Shown here: positions 6,226-8,000 of the stretch, piece by piece
How the letters are laid out: each line of letters begins with the position of its first letter
Numbering within the stretch: position 1 is the stretch's first letter
DNA from: Accumulibacter sp.
GTDB lineage: Bacteria; Pseudomonadota; Gammaproteobacteria; Burkholderiales; Rhodocyclaceae
Length of the DNA stretch: 8,000 nucleotides
Direction: 5' to 3'
NCBI GenBank assembly: GCA_031264825.1
Contig: JAISDL010000045.1
Coordinates: 1-8,000, forward strand
The notes under the pieces: model-generated
The model's database searches: none
Seen by the model: only the letters and a program-made list of their open reading frames with translations
What the model was told of the DNA's origin: nothing
Program-made: the position numbers and the translations under genes

Positions 6226-6240
6226 CGCTGCTTTACAGCG
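6226..6240 (+). repeat. Short hairpin just before the nuclease gene
   Basis: CGCTG (6226-6230) and CAGCG (6236-6240) pair around a CTTTA loop, ten bases before ATG 6251. No T-run follows, so it is not a standard terminator. It would sit in the mRNA leader and could hinder ribosome access to the first ATG, favouring the in-frame ATG at 6284. Confidence 0.3.
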
Positions 6241-6250
6241 TCGAAGCCCT

Positions 6251-7318
6251 ATGACCAAACACGAACTCAATAAACGTGATCACATGAGCGACAAGCCTGT
6301 TTCTCTTGTTCCGGCTCCAGAAGCTTACGCCCATTGGCTGGAGGGTCTGAAAAGCCGTATCCACAACGCTCAGCAACGGGCAACGCTAGCCGTAAACCGC
6401 GAATTGGTACTGCTCTATTGGCAAATTGGACGCGATATTCTTCAGCGGCAGATGGAACAAGGTTGGGGGGCCAAGGTCATCGAACGCTTGGCGTACGACC
6501 TCAGGACGGCTTTTCCCGACATGAAGGGTTTTTCCCCGCGCAACCTCAAGTATATGCGTGCTTTTTCCGAGGCATGGCCGGATGAATCCTTTGTGCAAGA
6601 GGTGCTTGCACAATTGCCTTGGTATCACCAATTGGCCTTGTTGGATAAGCTGTCGGACCCCGAAACACGTCGGTGGTATGTAGCCAAGGCAATCGAGTAC
6701 AACTGGTCGCGCAACGTGCTGGTGATGCAGATCGAATCGCGCCTTTTGGAACGTAGCGGGCAAGCCGTGACCAATTTCGAGGTACGCCTACCCAAGGCAC
6801 AATCCGATCTCGCGCGCGAGTCGCTGAAAGACCCCTATCGTTTCGGCTTTCTTGGACTGATTGAGGAAGCACAAGAACGTGAAATCGAAAACGCACTGGT
6901 CAAACACCTTACCGAGTTTCTTCTGGAATTGGGCGCGGGCTTCGCCTTTGTCGGGCGTCAGGTATTGTTGGATGTGGGAGGGGACGAATTTTTCATTGAT
7001 CTTTTGTTCTACCACCTTAAGTTGCGTTGCTATGTAGTGATTGAGCTTAAAACCGGCAAGTTTAAACCAGAGCACTTGGGAAAATTGGGTTTCTACCTGA
7101 CGGCGGTGGATCGTCAGATCAAGAGCGACCAGGACAACCCCAGCATCGGTCTGCTTCTATGCAAAAGCAAGAACAAAGTTGTGGCTGAATATGCGCTGGG
7201 CGACAGTTCCCAACCAATGGGTATTGCTGAATACAAACTTCTGGAATTTATGCCGGAAAATCTGCAAACGAGCCTTCCCAGCATCGAGCAGATCGAACGC
7301 GAGTTGGAGGCAACATGA
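6251..7318 (+). CDS. DUF1016 / YhcG-family PD-(D/E)xK nuclease
   Basis: A 355-residue protein of the YhcG/DUF1016 family, usually annotated as PDDEXK nuclease domain-containing protein. The N-terminal DUF1016 domain (about 25-165) shows LLYWQIGRDI (54-63), GWGAKVIERLAYDL (71-84), FSPRNLKYMR (94-103) and LPWYHQLALLDKL (122-134). The C-terminal nuclease domain (about 175-340) has the active-site pattern FFIDLLFYH with Asp250 and VVIELKTGKFKPE with Glu265 and Lys267, followed by GKLGFYL. The family length is usually 330-380 residues, so it looks intact. ATG 6284 is an alternative start; neither ATG has a clear ribosome binding site. Family members often sit beside type I restriction genes or other accessory genes; here no restriction genes are seen. 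Codon choice (many TTG, GTA, AAA, TAT) differs from the flanking genes, which suggests transfer. The in vivo substrate is unknown. Confidence 0.93.
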   Translation: MTKHELNKRDHMSDKPVSLVPAPEAYAHWLEGLKSRIHNAQQRATLAVNRELVLLYWQIGRDILQRQMEQGWGAKVIERLAYDLRTAFPDMKGFSPRNLKYMRAFSEAWPDESFVQEVLAQLPWYHQLALLDKLSDPETRRWYVAKAIEYNWSRNVLVMQIESRLLERSGQAVTNFEVRLPKAQSDLARESLKDPYRFGFLGLIEEAQEREIENALVKHLTEFLLELGAGFAFVGRQVLLDVGGDEFFIDLLFYHLKLRCYVVIELKTGKFKPEHLGKLGFYLTAVDRQIKSDQDNPSIGLLLCKSKNKVVAEYALGDSSQPMGIAEYKLLEFMPENLQTSLPSIEQIERELEAT

Positions 7319-7323
7319 ATTAA
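7306..7323 (+). promoter_or_regulatory. Strong ribosome binding site leading to a two-codon frame
   Basis: GGAGG at 7306-7310 lies four bases before an ATG (7315) that overlaps the nuclease stop as ATGA, yet this frame ends at once (ATG AAT TAA, 7315-7323). It then leads into the regulator gene, whose ATG at 7324 directly follows the TAA. The site may couple translation of the regulator, or be the remains of another gene once placed here. Confidence 0.4.
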
Positions 7324-8000
7324 ATGGAAAAAACGATGGAAACGACGAAAAACCGCGAGGAGGGCACCCTCGGCAACCGCCTCCGCGCGTGCCGGAAGGC
7401 GAAAGGACTGACGCAGAAAGAGGTCGAGGCGCGCGCCGGGGTCTCGCAGGGGACGCTTTCCGAACTCGAAAACGACAAATACCCGACGTCGACCTTCGTC
7501 CCGCAACTTGCCGAGCTTTACGGCGTCGAAGCCTTGTGGCTTGCGACGGGAGAAGGCCGGAAAGTCCGTGACGATACGGTCGAGGGCGCGCCGACCTTGG
7601 GCCGGTCGCGAAAGGTTCCGGTCGTCGGAACGTCGCAGCTCGGCGACAGCGGCTTCTGGGCGGAGCTGAATACGCCGGTCGGTTTCGGCGACGGCCATAT
7701 TCCTTTCCCGGTTCGGAGCGAGCGCGCGTACGCGGTGCGGTGCAAGGGCGACTCGATGAAGCCACGGATCAAGGACGGCGAATTCGTGATCGTCGACCCG
7801 GATCAGTCGCCGGTTCCGGGCGACGAAGTGCTCGTCAAATCGAGCGACGGCCGCGTGATGGTGAAGGAATTTCTGTACCGGCGCGACGGTTTCGTCCACC
7901 TGCTTTCGGTCAACGAAGAACACGGAAAGATCAGCATCGCCGAATCCGAGGTCGAAAAACTGCACTACGTCGCCGCGATCGCCAAGCGCGCGATGTGGCA
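7324..8000 (+). CDS. XRE-family regulator with S24 (LexA/CI-like) peptidase domain, partial
   Basis: The frame is open to the right edge, so at least 225 residues are present and the C-terminus is missing. Residues 15-75 are a helix-turn-helix of the Cro/CI type (LGNRLRACRKAKGLTQKEV, recognition helix around SQGTLSELEN 41-50). Residues 98-225 are an S24 peptidase domain, with catalytic Ser144 in CKGDSMKPRIKDGEFV and Lys181 in GRVMVKEF. Such proteins repress prophage or SOS-linked genes and are inactivated by RecA-stimulated self-cleavage at an Ala-Gly or Cys-Gly bond. The matching position here appears to be Leu106-Gly107 (TSQLGD), so cleavage may be altered. ATG 7336 is an alternative start with GGAAA just upstream. 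It starts five bases after the nuclease stop but is GC-rich like the lipid operon. Its target may lie beyond the window. Confidence 0.9.
   Translation, partial: MEKTMETTKNREEGTLGNRLRACRKAKGLTQKEVEARAGVSQGTLSELENDKYPTSTFVPQLAELYGVEALWLATGEGRKVRDDTVEGAPTLGRSRKVPVVGTSQLGDSGFWAELNTPVGFGDGHIPFPVRSERAYAVRCKGDSMKPRIKDGEFVIVDPDQSPVPGDEVLVKSSDGRVMVKEFLYRRDGFVHLLSVNEEHGKISIAESEVEKLHYVAAIAKRAMW

Larger units (their letters stand above)
6115..6250. other. AT-rich gap between lipid operon and nuclease gene
   Basis: This gap is visibly richer in A/T than the operon. It contains AAAATTTT at 6170-6177, the dyad GGAATAATTCC at 6202-6212 with an AATAAT -10-like core, and a CGCTG-CAGCG hairpin at 6226-6240. 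A promoter for the following gene probably lies here, but no good -35 at 16-18 bases from the AATAAT is visible. I see no strong intrinsic terminator for the operon. Confidence 0.4.

Noticed and set aside
7114..7965. 283-residue minus-strand frame opposite the S24 regulator
   Set aside because: It covers the end of the nuclease gene and the regulator, both of which have clear motifs on the plus strand.
1..8000. CRISPR array, tRNA or rRNA
   Set aside because: No regularly spaced repeats, cloverleaf-like segments or rRNA-like sequence were seen on either strand.

Overview
The window reads as chromosomal DNA of a GC-rich proteobacterium, most likely a beta- or gammaproteobacterium. This rests on protein similarity recalled from memory (an E. 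coli ynbABCD-type lipid cluster, a DUF1016/YhcG nuclease, an XRE-S24 regulator), on strong G/C preference at third codon positions in most genes, and on an upstream REP-like repeat of a kind common in those groups. No search was run, so the lineage is an inference.

Layout. Positions 1-360 hold no convincing full gene. They contain a hairpin, a REP-like repeat flanked by 10-bp direct repeats, a tiny minus-strand reading frame that looks like a gene tail, and a candidate -10 box. Positions 361-6114 are one tightly packed plus-strand operon of six genes, each start overlapping the previous stop: a CDP-alcohol phosphatidyltransferase (YnbA-like), an alpha/beta hydrolase fused to a methyltransferase (YnbC-like), a membrane PAP2 phosphatase fused to a dual-specificity phosphatase (YnbD-like), a small unrecognised membrane protein, a PlsC-type lysophospholipid acyltransferase, and a CdsA-type phosphatidate cytidylyltransferase (YnbB-like). 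A short AT-rich gap (6115-6250) leads to a DUF1016/PD-(D/E)xK nuclease gene (6251-7318) whose base and codon use differ from its neighbours. Five bases later a GC-rich XRE/S24 repressor-type gene begins and runs off the right edge.

How the genes fit together. The operon contains the successive steps of glycerophospholipid synthesis: acylation of lysophosphatidate, activation to CDP-diacylglycerol, head-group transfer, and two phosphatase domains that could remove phosphate from the product or from an intermediate. The hydrolase-methyltransferase fusion could trim or methylate a lipid or head group. The cluster therefore looks like a dedicated second phospholipid pathway beside the housekeeping one, with an unknown product. 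Both its transferase and its cytidylyltransferase carry substitutions at normally conserved acidic positions, which makes the chemistry worth testing. The right-hand part (DUF1016 nuclease plus S24 regulator) looks like accessory DNA of separate origin, perhaps the edge of a defence or prophage-like segment.
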